Source: Coriobacteriaceae bacterium
GTDB lineage: Bacteria; Actinomycetota; Coriobacteriia; Coriobacteriales; Eggerthellaceae
Assembly: GCA_015062635.1 (NCBI GenBank)
Contig: SUUF01000017.1
Span: forward strand, 1-19,334
Direction: 5' to 3'
Length of the DNA stretch: 19,334 bases
Below the pieces are notes generated by a model that had not been told where the DNA came from, made no database searches, and saw nothing but the letters and a program-made list of their open reading frames with translations. Below, one piece after another: positions 7,717-15,027 of the stretch. Each line of letters begins with the position of its first letter. Within the stretch, counting starts at the first letter, position 1. Position numbers and translations under genes: made by a program.

Positions 7717-8382
7717 CTACCGTTGAACGAGGCTGCAGATGCGCTCGACGACCTCGTCGATCGAAAGGTCGGACGTGTCGAGGATCACGGCATCGTCAGC
7801 CGGCCTCAACGGGCTCGTGTCGCGGCTGCTGTCGAGTTCGTCGCGGCGCATGATGTCGGCGAGCACCTGCTCGTAATCGACGTTGCCCACGCCGTGCTTC
7901 TCGTTCTGGCGTACGCGGCGGCGCGCACGCTCCTCGGCGCTCGCCGTCATGAACACCTTCACCGCAGCGTTCGGGAACACGGTCGTGCCGATATCCCGGC
8001 CCTCCACGACGTAATCGCCGGCATTCCCGATGCGCCGTTGCTGCTCGACGAGCGCCTCGCGCACCGGCACGTGGCTCGAGACGATGCTGACCGACCGGTC
8101 GATTTCGCCGGTGCGAATCTGGCTCGTCACGTCGATGCCGTCGATGAGCACCTTCTTCGGCGAGGGATCGCCGGGTTCCACCTCGAACGAGATGTCCTTC
8201 TGCCGCGCGACGGCGCCGAGCGCGTCGGCATCGTCAAGGGCGATGCCGTGCTCGAGCGCCCACCAGGCGATGCTGCGGTACATCGCGCCCGTATCGAGGC
8301 ACGACATGCCGAGTTTGCGCGCGATGGATTTCGCGATAGTCGACTTACCGGCCCCGCTGGGACCGTCAAGTGCAATGATCAT
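7717..8382 (-). CDS. cmk: Cytidylate kinase
   Basis: This 221-residue P-loop kinase phosphorylates CMP and dCMP to the diphosphates. GPSGAGKST at 7-15 is the P-loop, followed by LDTGAMYRSIAWWAL, the nucleotide-monophosphate region, and GRDIGTTVFPNAAVK in the core. The arginine-rich lid is ASAEERARRRVRQ. The open frame runs 37 codons upstream inside aroA, but MIIALDGPSGAGKST is the canonical start. The ATG (8382) overlaps the aroA TGA by four bases, so the two are translationally coupled. CMP is released during phospholipid and teichoic-type polymer synthesis, so recycling it fits the neighbouring plsC, plsY and TagD-like genes; this link is inference. Confidence 0.96.
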   Translation of the reverse strand: MIIALDGPSGAGKSTIAKSIARKLGMSCLDTGAMYRSIAWWALEHGIALDDADALGAVARQKDISFEVEPGDPSPKKVLIDGIDVTSQIRTGEIDRSVSIVSSHVPVREALVEQQRRIGNAGDYVVEGRDIGTTVFPNAAVKVFMTASAEERARRRVRQNEKHGVGNVDYEQVLADIMRRDELDSSRDTSPLRPADDAVILDTSDLSIDEVVERICSLVQR

Positions 8383-9707
8383 TCCTTTACCAACTCCTCG
8401 AACTGGGCGCGGAAGGTCGGGAAACTCACCTTCACCGCATCGAAATCGCGGATGCCGACCGGCACCGACCCGCAGAGGCCCAGGATACTCCATGTCATCG
8501 CAAGGCGATGGTCTTTACGGGAATCGAAGACGAGCCCCGGCTCGAGCCGCAGCCCCGGCTGCCCCTGGATGAAGAGGTCGTCGCCCTCGTCCCACGCGTC
8601 GACGCCGATTTGGCCGAGCACGTCGACGACGGCCGCGAGGCGGTTCGATTCCTTCACCTTCAGCTCGCCGACACCGCGGAACACGGTGATGCCGCGCGCG
8701 TGCGCGGCGACCATCGCGAGCACGGGAATCTCGTCGATTTCGGATGCAATATGCTGCGCCGGGATCTCGCATCCGGCGAGGTTCGGCGAGTAGGCGGCCG
8801 AGATGATGCCGTACGCTTCCTTGCCGGCGTATCCCGTGATGCGCGTGTCGATGTTCGCGCCCATGCGCTCGAGCGTGCGAACGAACCCGGTGCGCGCGGG
8901 ATTCAGGCTCACGTTCTCGATCTGGATGTTGCTGCCACGCTTCAGCACGGCCGCGCAGACGAGGAACGACGCCGACGACGGGTCGCCGGGTACGCTCACC
9001 TCGCACGCCTTCAGCTGGCACGGGCCGTTCACCGATGCCGTGCGGTAGCCGGCGGTGGTGTCGGCGCCGTATTCCGGCAGCATGAGCTCGGTATGGTTGC
9101 GCGACGGCGACGGCTCGGTGACCGTCGTCGTGCCCTTCGCATACAGCCCCGCGAGGATGACGGCGGTCTTCAGCTGGGCCGACGACATCGGCGCGTCATA
9201 GTCGATGGGATGCAGATTGCGATCGCCCACGACGGTGAGCGGAAGCGTCTCGCGTCCAGCGGGCTCGAAGTTCACGCCCATCTTCATGAGCGGCGCGGTG
9301 ATGCGGCGCATCGGGCGCGTGACGAGGCTCTCGTCGCCGGTTATCGTCACGCGGATATCCCACGGCGCGACGACGCCCATCAGCAGGCGCGCCGTGGTGC
9401 CGGAATTGCCGCAATCGATGGGCCCGTCCGGCTGGGACGGCCCCTTCGCACCCCATCCGGTTATGCCTCCCTCGAGGCTCCCGTCGATTGCCTTCGTAAG
9501 ATTCACCTCGGCCCCAAGCTGGCGCACGGCCTGGATGGACGAGCGCACGTCGTTGGAGTCGAGGACTCCCGAGACACGGGTGGTGCCTTCCGCCATCGCG
9601 CTGAACAGGATGGCGCGGTGTGAGATTGATTTGTCGCCCGGAACCCGGCACGAACCGTCGAGCGGGCCCCGCAATGGCTCGATGATGGTGATGTCATTCT
9701 CGGACAT
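8379..9707 (-). CDS. aroA: 3-phosphoshikimate 1-carboxyvinyltransferase (EPSP synthase)
   Basis: This 442-residue enzyme joins phosphoenolpyruvate to shikimate 3-phosphate in the chorismate pathway. Motifs seen are PGDKSISHR (23-31), CGNSGTTARLL (99-109), RPMRR (131-135), SAQLK (176-180), RNHTE (203-207), NPARTGF (269-275), the catalytic region EIDEIPVLAMVAA, and KESNRLAA. GDKS, SAQxK and RxHxE are of the class II type, while Gly103, at the glyphosate-determining glycine position, is retained. AAGGAG lies 8 nt upstream of the ATG. Its start overlaps the end of tyrA by 14 bp, and its end overlaps the cmk start. The length is normal and all active-site segments are present. Confidence 0.97.
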   Translation of the reverse strand: MSENDITIIEPLRGPLDGSCRVPGDKSISHRAILFSAMAEGTTRVSGVLDSNDVRSSIQAVRQLGAEVNLTKAIDGSLEGGITGWGAKGPSQPDGPIDCGNSGTTARLLMGVVAPWDIRVTITGDESLVTRPMRRITAPLMKMGVNFEPAGRETLPLTVVGDRNLHPIDYDAPMSSAQLKTAVILAGLYAKGTTTVTEPSPSRNHTELMLPEYGADTTAGYRTASVNGPCQLKACEVSVPGDPSSASFLVCAAVLKRGSNIQIENVSLNPARTGFVRTLERMGANIDTRITGYAGKEAYGIISAAYSPNLAGCEIPAQHIASEIDEIPVLAMVAAHARGITVFRGVGELKVKESNRLAAVVDVLGQIGVDAWDEGDDLFIQGQPGLRLEPGLVFDSRKDHRLAMTWSILGLCGSVPVGIRDFDAVKVSFPTFRAQFEELVKE

Positions 9708-10845
9708 GGGCGTACTCCTTCGCGGTCAAAGGGCCTACGCTTACAGAATACCCCGAATTGCGCAACTCGTGTGCGAAAGCTTCCATATCGCCTTCGTCGG
9801 TGAGCACGAGCGAGAGCACCGCCGTATGCGCCGTGAGGTGGTCGATCTCGATGGACTGCACGTTGCAGCCATGCGTGCTCGCGAGCGTCGTGATCTCGGC
9901 GATGGCGCCCTGACGGTTCTCCATCGGGATGCGTGCCTCGAACAGGCGCTCGGTCTCGGGAAGCCACCGCGTGGGTATGGCGCGGCGCGCCTCGGCGCTC
10001 TGCTCGAGCAGCTCCTCGAGCAGCAGCCGGTTCTTCTGCGCGATGGCCAGGCGATACGATTCGATGATGCCGCGCAGTTCGCGCAACGTGCCCGAGACCT
10101 CCTCGGCATTGTCGAGCAGGATGCCGCTCCACAGGCGCGACGACCCCGCAGCGATGCGCGTCGAGTCCTTGAAGCCTCCGGCGGCGAGCCTGAACAGCGC
10201 CCCCTGGTCGTCAACATGGGTGTTCGCCAGCTGGACGAGCGAGGATGCCACGATATGCGGCACGTGGCTCACCACCGCCACGGCAGCGTCATGCTGCTCG
10301 CGCGGGAGCGAGATGACCCGCGCCCCGAGCGACGTGAGCAGGTCGTGCAGGGCCGTGTAGGAATCGGCGGGCGTGCGTTCGTCGGGGCACAGTATCCAAT
10401 GCGCGCCCTGGAACATCTCGGGGCGCGCACCCGCGATGCCGTTCACCTCGGAGCCGGCCATCGGATGCCCGGGAAGGAAGATCGCCGGGTTGTCGAGCGT
10501 CGCCTCGGCAAAGCCGCAGATGCGGCCCTTCGTCGAAGCCGTGTCGGATATGATTCCGCGATAGCCCCACTGCGCGAGCTGCTTGAAATACCCAAGCGCA
10601 TGCTCGACCGGCACGGCCAGCAGCACGAGGTCGCACCCTTCGTCGATGAACGAGCGGAACGCCTCGTCATCGGGTGTGGCGGTATGCGTGACCCAGCCGT
10701 TCTCGCGGCCGATGCGCAGGGTCTCGGCCGACACGTCGACGCCGAGCACCCGGCCCTCGGGGTTGAGCCGCCGGTATGCCGCGGCGAACGAGGCCCCGAT
10801 CATGCCGAGGCCGATTATCGCGATGTCGTTGATTCCTTCGTTCAT
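9694..10845 (-). CDS. tyrA: Prephenate dehydrogenase with C-terminal ACT domain
   Basis: This 383-residue enzyme oxidatively decarboxylates prephenate to 4-hydroxyphenylpyruvate for tyrosine synthesis. The N-terminal Rossmann fold has IGLGMIGAS (11-19), followed by SDTASTKG (100-107) and the substrate motif GHPMAGSEVNGI (126-137). The helical dimerisation domain follows. The final 75 or so residues (IPMENRQGAIAEITTLASTHG onward) form an ACT domain, which usually gives feedback control by tyrosine. No chorismate mutase domain is fused. AAGGTGG lies about 3 nt before the ATG at 10845. The gene is 31 bp after the asparagine-synthetase-like gene and overlaps aroA by 14 bp. Whether it prefers prephenate or arogenate cannot be told by eye. 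Confidence 0.94.
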   Translation of the reverse strand: MNEGINDIAIIGLGMIGASFAAAYRRLNPEGRVLGVDVSAETLRIGRENGWVTHTATPDDEAFRSFIDEGCDLVLLAVPVEHALGYFKQLAQWGYRGIISDTASTKGRICGFAEATLDNPAIFLPGHPMAGSEVNGIAGARPEMFQGAHWILCPDERTPADSYTALHDLLTSLGARVISLPREQHDAAVAVVSHVPHIVASSLVQLANTHVDDQGALFRLAAGGFKDSTRIAAGSSRLWSGILLDNAEEVSGTLRELRGIIESYRLAIAQKNRLLLEELLEQSAEARRAIPTRWLPETERLFEARIPMENRQGAIAEITTLASTHGCNVQSIEIDHLTAHTAVLSLVLTDEGDMEAFAHELRNSGYSVSVGPLTAKEYAHVRE

Positions 10846-10876
10846 GCCACCTTCTTACCGCGTTGCCGCGAATGCC

Positions 10877-11944
10877 CTACAGCGGGTCGACGAGGTCGAG
10901 GAAACGCTCGAGCGACCACACGAGCCACTTCTGGTCGGCCTTCATGCCATCGGTGCAATGCGGCCAGAATTCGGGACGCGTCGGACCTTCCCAATCGCCG
11001 AGCCATTGGTCCATCGGACGCGGCATCGGCGTTTTCGGCGGCACCTCGAAGCCCGGATACAGCTTGTGGAACACCTCGCGCACGAGATATTTGTTCTCTC
11101 CGCGGCGCACGCGCTCGAGGTCGAGCGGGTCGGCCATGATGGTGTGCGCATAGGGCGCCTCGAAGGGCATGCCGGCAAGCCCGCACGCATTCAAGTACGA
11201 ATTGAGCGATGCCCCCGATTCGAACAACGAGAGGAACGGCAGCACGTCGATGTAGCCGTCTTTCTCGAATTCGCGGTACGGCGAAAGGTCGTCGACGTAT
11301 TCGCGCAACACCTTGTAGGGCTGCACGAACGACCATCGCTCGACGAAATCGCCGAAGGTCCAGTCGCGCGCGAGCAGCTGGCTGTGCCCGCCATAGATGC
11401 AGTCGGCGGTCTCGCCGAAGACGAACACCTCGCAGCCGTCGGCCCGCGCCTGTTGGGCGGCCTTGCAGATCTGCACTTCGATCGAATGGATGGGGGCGCC
11501 CTTCCGCAGCATCAGCGGATCTGCGAGCGTGGTCATGTCCTCCCAGGTAATCGGCACGATCTTATGCTCGATGGGCTTTCCCGTGTATGCGAGGTACTGC
11601 GCGGCACGCGGGCTCTCGTCGGTCGTCTGCACGCCGGGCACGACGCATTTGAACGTATAGGCAATGGCGTCATCGGGCATCAGCTGCAACAAGATGGCCG
11701 AATCGATGCCGCCGGAAAGCGCGATGCCGCACTTCTTTCCCGCCGTCGCCTTCGCCACCCGCTCGCGCAGCGCCGCGAGCAGCTCGTCCGAGGTGTGGAT
11801 GGGCAGGCGGGGCGATGGGAACTCGACCCATTCGAGCGGAGCGTCTTCCGCGAAACGGCGGGTCCGGTCGACCACGATGCGATACATCAGAAACGAGCTA
11901 GCGCAATAGGTCTTGTCGACGATGCTCGATGTGATTTTAGCCAC
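10877..11944 (-). CDS. Lone asparagine-synthetase-type (PP-loop) domain protein
   Basis: This 355-residue protein resembles the C-terminal synthetase half of asparagine synthetase B, which activates a carboxylate with ATP through an acyl-adenylate. The PP-loop SGGIDSA is at 77-83, and a helix like the synthetase KYLxRE segment is NKYLVREVF (284-292). The middle motif reads GETADCIYGG (177-186), where asparagine synthetases have SGDGxDExxGG, so the substrate pocket probably differs. There is no N-terminal Cys2 glutaminase domain, so the amine donor must be free ammonia, another protein's product or a small amine. The start is GTG (11944), eight bases inside the upstream CapA-like gene, with an excellent GGAGGTGAAGG site. 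Its substrate is unknown; it probably works with the CapA-like and TagD-like proteins encoded just upstream. Confidence 0.82.
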   Translation of the reverse strand: MAKITSSIVDKTYCASSFLMYRIVVDRTRRFAEDAPLEWVEFPSPRLPIHTSDELLAALRERVAKATAGKKCGIALSGGIDSAILLQLMPDDAIAYTFKCVVPGVQTTDESPRAAQYLAYTGKPIEHKIVPITWEDMTTLADPLMLRKGAPIHSIEVQICKAAQQARADGCEVFVFGETADCIYGGHSQLLARDWTFGDFVERWSFVQPYKVLREYVDDLSPYREFEKDGYIDVLPFLSLFESGASLNSYLNACGLAGMPFEAPYAHTIMADPLDLERVRRGENKYLVREVFHKLYPGFEVPPKTPMPRPMDQWLGDWEGPTRPEFWPHCTDGMKADQKWLVWSLERFLDLVDPL

Positions 11945-13256
11945 GCGCCTTCACCTCCACGTGCATGCGGCCGCCCGCACGGCTCACGACGGTGCCGTAC
12001 GGCTCGCTCATTTGCGCCAGGCGGTCGCAGATGAGCTGCGCGTCGTCTTCGCCAGCCAGCACGGGCAGGCCCTTGAAGGCGCGCTCGCGCCCGAACCCGA
12101 GCTCGATGGGAACGAGTTCCAGCGATACGAGCTCGCCCGCATCGTCGAAGGTCATCGAGGGAAGCACCGAAAGGTAGTTATCGCGGTCGGTCTCGAGGCC
12201 GATCGTCCCGCCCTTTGTCTTGATGGCCTGCGCCTCGGGCACGCTGAGCGACGGGTCGAAATTATATTTGTCCCAATAATCGGCCGGCAGCTTCGGGATC
12301 ATCCCGCTTTGGAAGATGAAGTTCCCGAGCGAATAGAACACGGGCTTCCCGCGATAGATCTCGATGGGTTTCAGCTGGTGCGTGCCACCGCCGATGACGG
12401 CATGCGCACCGGCGTCGATGCAGGCATGCGCGAATTCCTCGAGGAACAGATCGGGCTCGCGGTAGCTGGTGCGACGGATCTGATGCGAATGGATGGACAC
12501 CAGCACGAGGTCGGCCTCTTGCGCGGCGCGGCGCACCTCGTCCACGATGCGGTCGAGGTCGCGCTTGTCGCAGCTCGTCACCTTCCCCTCGGTGCCATCG
12601 GGCGATTCCACGAAGAAATGGCCGCCGAAATTGAGCGAACCGGCGACCTCGGGAGGCAGCGACCCGATCTTGCGGGCGTTGTCGCGCTCTCCGTTGATGG
12701 CCGTTCCTTGCGCGATTTCGCGCAAGGCCTCCAAATGCTCGGAAGTTACCAGGTACTTCGTCTTCACGCGCAACGGGTTGATGCCAGCACGCGCCGGAAT
12801 GGTTTCCCGCGCATTGCCCGCACGGGCCGCATCGATGAACGTCGACGTCGCCGAGACCATCGCGACGCGTGCGCCCTCGGCGGTCGTGAACGATGCGGGC
12901 GCCCCCGCCGCATCGAGGCTCTCGCCTATGCCGGCGAACGGCACGCCCGCCTCGCGCAGGGCTCGCATCGTCGAGGCGATGCCATCGTAGGAATAATCCA
13001 TCGCGTGGTTGTTCGCGCAGCTGAACAGGTTGAACCCATAGCGTCGAAGGTCAGGCAGCACCTCGGGCCGAGCGTTTATCCACTGCCCGCCGCAATACGT
13101 CGACGCGCAGCAATCCCATTCCGAGAGCACTTCCTCGAGGTTGGTCAGGCGCACATCGCAGTCGGCTATTTGCGCGGCGATGTCCTGCCAGGGATACCCC
13201 TCGGGAAAGGTTTTCAGCAGCATAGAGTCGCCGGTGGCGCTCACTTTCACGGTCAT
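11937..13256 (-). CDS. CapA-family (poly-gamma-glutamate synthesis type) metallophosphatase-like protein
   Basis: This 439-residue protein of the PGA_cap family has a calcineurin-like metallophosphatase fold. The metal-site motifs are visible in order: TGDSML (8-13), NLEE (39-42), CANNHAMDYSYDG (80-92), SIHSH (254-258) and GGGTHQLKPIEIYRG (289-303), followed by the family hallmark VFYSLGNFIFQ (306-316). Residues about 155-235 form an insert between the core motifs that I do not recognise. There is no signal peptide or membrane helix: the protein starts directly at the first strand (MTVKVSATGDSM), so it should be cytoplasmic, unlike membrane-anchored CapA of Bacillus capsules. No capB or capC is present. 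It lies 9 bp after the TagD-like gene, with a GGGGG-type ribosome site. Its exact reaction is unknown. Confidence 0.87.
   Translation of the reverse strand: MTVKVSATGDSMLLKTFPEGYPWQDIAAQIADCDVRLTNLEEVLSEWDCCASTYCGGQWINARPEVLPDLRRYGFNLFSCANNHAMDYSYDGIASTMRALREAGVPFAGIGESLDAAGAPASFTTAEGARVAMVSATSTFIDAARAGNARETIPARAGINPLRVKTKYLVTSEHLEALREIAQGTAINGERDNARKIGSLPPEVAGSLNFGGHFFVESPDGTEGKVTSCDKRDLDRIVDEVRRAAQEADLVLVSIHSHQIRRTSYREPDLFLEEFAHACIDAGAHAVIGGGTHQLKPIEIYRGKPVFYSLGNFIFQSGMIPKLPADYWDKYNFDPSLSVPEAQAIKTKGGTIGLETDRDNYLSVLPSMTFDDAGELVSLELVPIELGFGRERAFKGLPVLAGEDDAQLICDRLAQMSEPYGTVVSRAGGRMHVEVKARG
11948..11958 (-). promoter_or_regulatory. Strong ribosome binding site for a GTG start
   Basis: GGAGGTGAAGG on the minus strand, inside the 3' end of the CapA-like gene. 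It serves the GTG at 11944 and supports an 8-bp gene overlap and coupled translation. Confidence 0.65.
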
Positions 13257-13265
13257 AGCAGCCCC

Positions 13266-13679
13266 CTACTGGCGCACGTGCTTCAGCGCCTTGCTGATCT
13301 GCGTGGACGACACGCCCTTCGTGTAGGGGAAATAGACGATCTTGATGCCGGCCTCCGTGAACTGGGACTCGTACTTCTCCCATTTCTCGGTGCCATACCA
13401 ATCGTCGCCGACGAACAGCATCGAGGCGCCGAGCTTCTTGCATGCCGAGAGCTTGTCCATGTCGTATTGGGGAACCGCCGCATCGACGTATTTGATGCTG
13501 CGCACGATCTCGAGCCGGTCCTCGAACGGGATCATCGCCCGCTTGCCCTTGTACAGCACGAGGTCGTCGACCGTCACGCCGACGATGAGCTTGTCGCAAA
13601 GCCCCTTCGCGTTCTTCAGCAGGTTCAAATGCCCGATATGGAACAGGTCGTACACGCCTGTCGTGTATCCGATTACCAC
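13266..13679 (-). CDS. TagD-like adenylyl/cytidylyltransferase
   Basis: This 137-residue single-domain nucleotidyltransferase resembles glycerol-3-phosphate cytidylyltransferase (TagD), which makes CDP-glycerol. The catalytic HIGH motif (14-17) sits in GVYDLFHIGHLNLLKNAK. KYVDAAVPQ (63-71), FVGDDWYGTEKW (89-100) and the KGVSST loop (121-126; RTxGISTT in TagD) complete the fold. The open frame begins with a TTG ten codons upstream, but GGAGGTG lies 5 nt before a GTG at 13679 and family proteins start right before the GYTTGVYD strand. It is the first gene of the eleven-gene operon. The substrate could be glycerol phosphate, another polyol phosphate or a phosphonate; motifs alone do not decide. 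Confidence 0.87.
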   Translation of the reverse strand: MVIGYTTGVYDLFHIGHLNLLKNAKGLCDKLIVGVTVDDLVLYKGKRAMIPFEDRLEIVRSIKYVDAAVPQYDMDKLSACKKLGASMLFVGDDWYGTEKWEKYESQFTEAGIKIVYFPYTKGVSSTQISKALKHVRQ

Positions 13680-13684
13680 GTATC

Positions 13685-13691
13685 CACCTCC
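13685..13691 (-). promoter_or_regulatory. Ribosome binding site fixing the GTG start of the TagD-like gene
   Basis: GGAGGTG on the minus strand, 5 nt before the GTG at 13679. It argues against the upstream TTG at 13709. Confidence 0.65.
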
Positions 13692-13717
13692 GTCGCATCG
13701 CGTAAACAATGAAAAGC

Positions 13718-13726
13718 ATTATGCCA
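13718..13726 (-). promoter_or_regulatory. Putative extended -10 promoter of the eleven-gene operon
   Basis: TGGCATAAT on the minus strand fits an extended -10 (TGn plus a TATAAT-like hexamer), about 39 nt upstream of the GTG start of the TagD-like gene. No good -35 is seen, which an extended -10 tolerates. Confidence 0.45.
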
Positions 13727-13768
13727 CAGCCGCTTCGTGCGCGATGGCAACACAGTGCGGCTCGGGTT

Positions 13769-13774
13769 TATAGT
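13769..13774 (+). promoter_or_regulatory. Putative -10 box of the ATP-grasp gene
   Basis: TATAGT, 52 nt upstream of the ATG at 13826. The best -35 match at 18 nt spacing is TGGCAA (13745-13750), only three of six bases. Confidence 0.4.
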
Positions 13775-13825
13775 AGACTTATTCGACAGAATTAACCCAT
13801 TCGCATCAAATTGAAAGGGGCTGCC

Positions 13826-14941
13826 ATGGACATGGCGACGGAACAGGCAATGCGCGAGGTGCTCGATGCACCGTCCCTCTACCCCGAGGCTCCGCGCAAA
13901 GACCGCGCGCAGCGCGAGGCGGAGATGCGCGAGTGGTTCGAAAAGTACGATGAGGTGAACAAGTGCTACAACCTCTATGGCATGGACCGCGCCGATGCGG
14001 CCCCGTGCGATAGCTGGCTCGACCTGAAGACCTTCGGCAAGCACCGCTATGCCGTCAACTCCTCGTATGCGCCGGCAGGTTCGGCATTCAAGTTCAACCA
14101 CACGCTCATCACGCGCAACAAGCTCGTGTTCGAGATGTTCCTGTCGTACTGGTACGGCGACGATTCGGGCGTGTACATGCCCTCGGTCGCCGTGTTCCTC
14201 GACCGCGACTTCTACCAGCGCGGCAGGGGTTCCCAGCGCATGGAACCCGCCGTGTTCGCGGATTTCGTGAAACGCTACGACACCGGCCAGCGCCTCGTGT
14301 TCAAGGAGGTCTTCGGCCAGAAGGGCAAGCAGGTGTGCATCGCGCAGATCGACGGCGGCAACCTCGTGGTCGACGGCGAGACGCTCACGCCCGATGCCTT
14401 CGCCGCCCAACTCGCCGGCGACGGCCTCACCTGGATCGTGCAGGATTACATCTTCCAGCACGAGGTCATGTCCAATTTCAACCCCACCTCGGTGAACACG
14501 CTGCGCATCGTGACGTACCACACCGGCGAGCGATGCTTCGTCGAGGATGCGGCCGTGCGCATGGGATATCCCGGCGAGCTCGTCGACAACGCGTTCTCAG
14601 ACGGCTTCTACACGAACATCGACAGCACGGGCAAGCTGGACGAGTCGCTGTTCAACTTCTCGATGAAGACCCGGCGCATCCACGAGTGGCAGGACGTTCG
14701 CATTCCCGCGGCGGCCGAGGCATTCCAATTCTGCGTCGATTTGCACTCCCGCACGCCCGAGCTGTTCTCGGTCGGCTGGGACATCGCCATCACGAAGGAG
14801 GGCAAGCCGCTCGTCATCGAGGCAAATGATTCATGGGCGGTCTTCGTCACGCAAACCGCCATCGGGCATGCCGCGCGTCCGGCCTGGGAGCGCTACCTTG
14901 CCGAACGGCAGGCGTTCGACGCCGCCATCGTGCGTTCATAG
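13826..14941 (+). CDS. ATP-grasp ligase, sugar-transfer-associated type
   Basis: This 371-residue protein has an ATP-grasp fold and resembles the sugar-transfer-associated ATP-grasp family found in surface-polysaccharide loci. An N-terminal helical region (about 1-75) precedes the ligase core. In the core, LVFKEVFGQKGKQV (157-170) is the ATP-lysine strand and loop, IVQDYI (204-209) is the hinge, NTLRIVTY (224-231) carries the central arginine, and GWDIAI (Asp319) and VIEAN (Glu332, Asn334) hold the Mg ions. Such enzymes join a carboxylate to an amine or thiol through an acyl-phosphate. The open frame begins at a TTG (13811), but GAAAGGGG sits 5 nt before the ATG at 13826. It has no signal peptide. 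It is divergent from the TagD-like/CapA-like/PP-loop genes and may belong to the same pathway. The substrate is unknown. Confidence 0.83.
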   Translation: MDMATEQAMREVLDAPSLYPEAPRKDRAQREAEMREWFEKYDEVNKCYNLYGMDRADAAPCDSWLDLKTFGKHRYAVNSSYAPAGSAFKFNHTLITRNKLVFEMFLSYWYGDDSGVYMPSVAVFLDRDFYQRGRGSQRMEPAVFADFVKRYDTGQRLVFKEVFGQKGKQVCIAQIDGGNLVVDGETLTPDAFAAQLAGDGLTWIVQDYIFQHEVMSNFNPTSVNTLRIVTYHTGERCFVEDAAVRMGYPGELVDNAFSDGFYTNIDSTGKLDESLFNFSMKTRRIHEWQDVRIPAAAEAFQFCVDLHSRTPELFSVGWDIAITKEGKPLVIEANDSWAVFVTQTAIGHAARPAWERYLAERQAFDAAIVRS

Positions 14942-14973
14942 CGCGCCCGCGACCGACTCTCGCAACCCCAACT

Positions 14974-15008
14974 AAAAAGGAGGCCCGCACGAAGCGGGCC
15001 TCCTTCAT
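14974..15008. terminator. Bidirectional intrinsic terminator between convergent genes
   Basis: A perfect 12-bp stem pairs AAGGAGGCCCGC (14977-14988) with GCGGGCCTCCTT (14994-15005) around a 5-nt loop. Five A residues before the stem give a U-tract on the minus strand (for the transpeptidase gene); the plus side has only a short T/A-rich tail. It lies 33 bp after the ATP-grasp stop and 20 bp beyond the transpeptidase stop. Confidence 0.9.
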
Positions 15009-15027
15009 ATCGTGACGCGGAAATTAC

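Noticed and set aside
9205..11139. Plus-strand open frame of 644 codons opposite aroA and tyrA
   Set aside because: It overlaps two well-recognised enzymes, has no recognisable domain and is Arg/Ala-rich; it is a codon-bias artefact.
11913..13712. Plus-strand open frame of 599 codons opposite the CapA-like and TagD-like genes
   Set aside because: It is an antisense shadow typical of GC-rich coding DNA: low-complexity Arg/His/Leu-rich translation, no family motif, no ribosome site, and both minus-strand genes show clear catalytic motifs.
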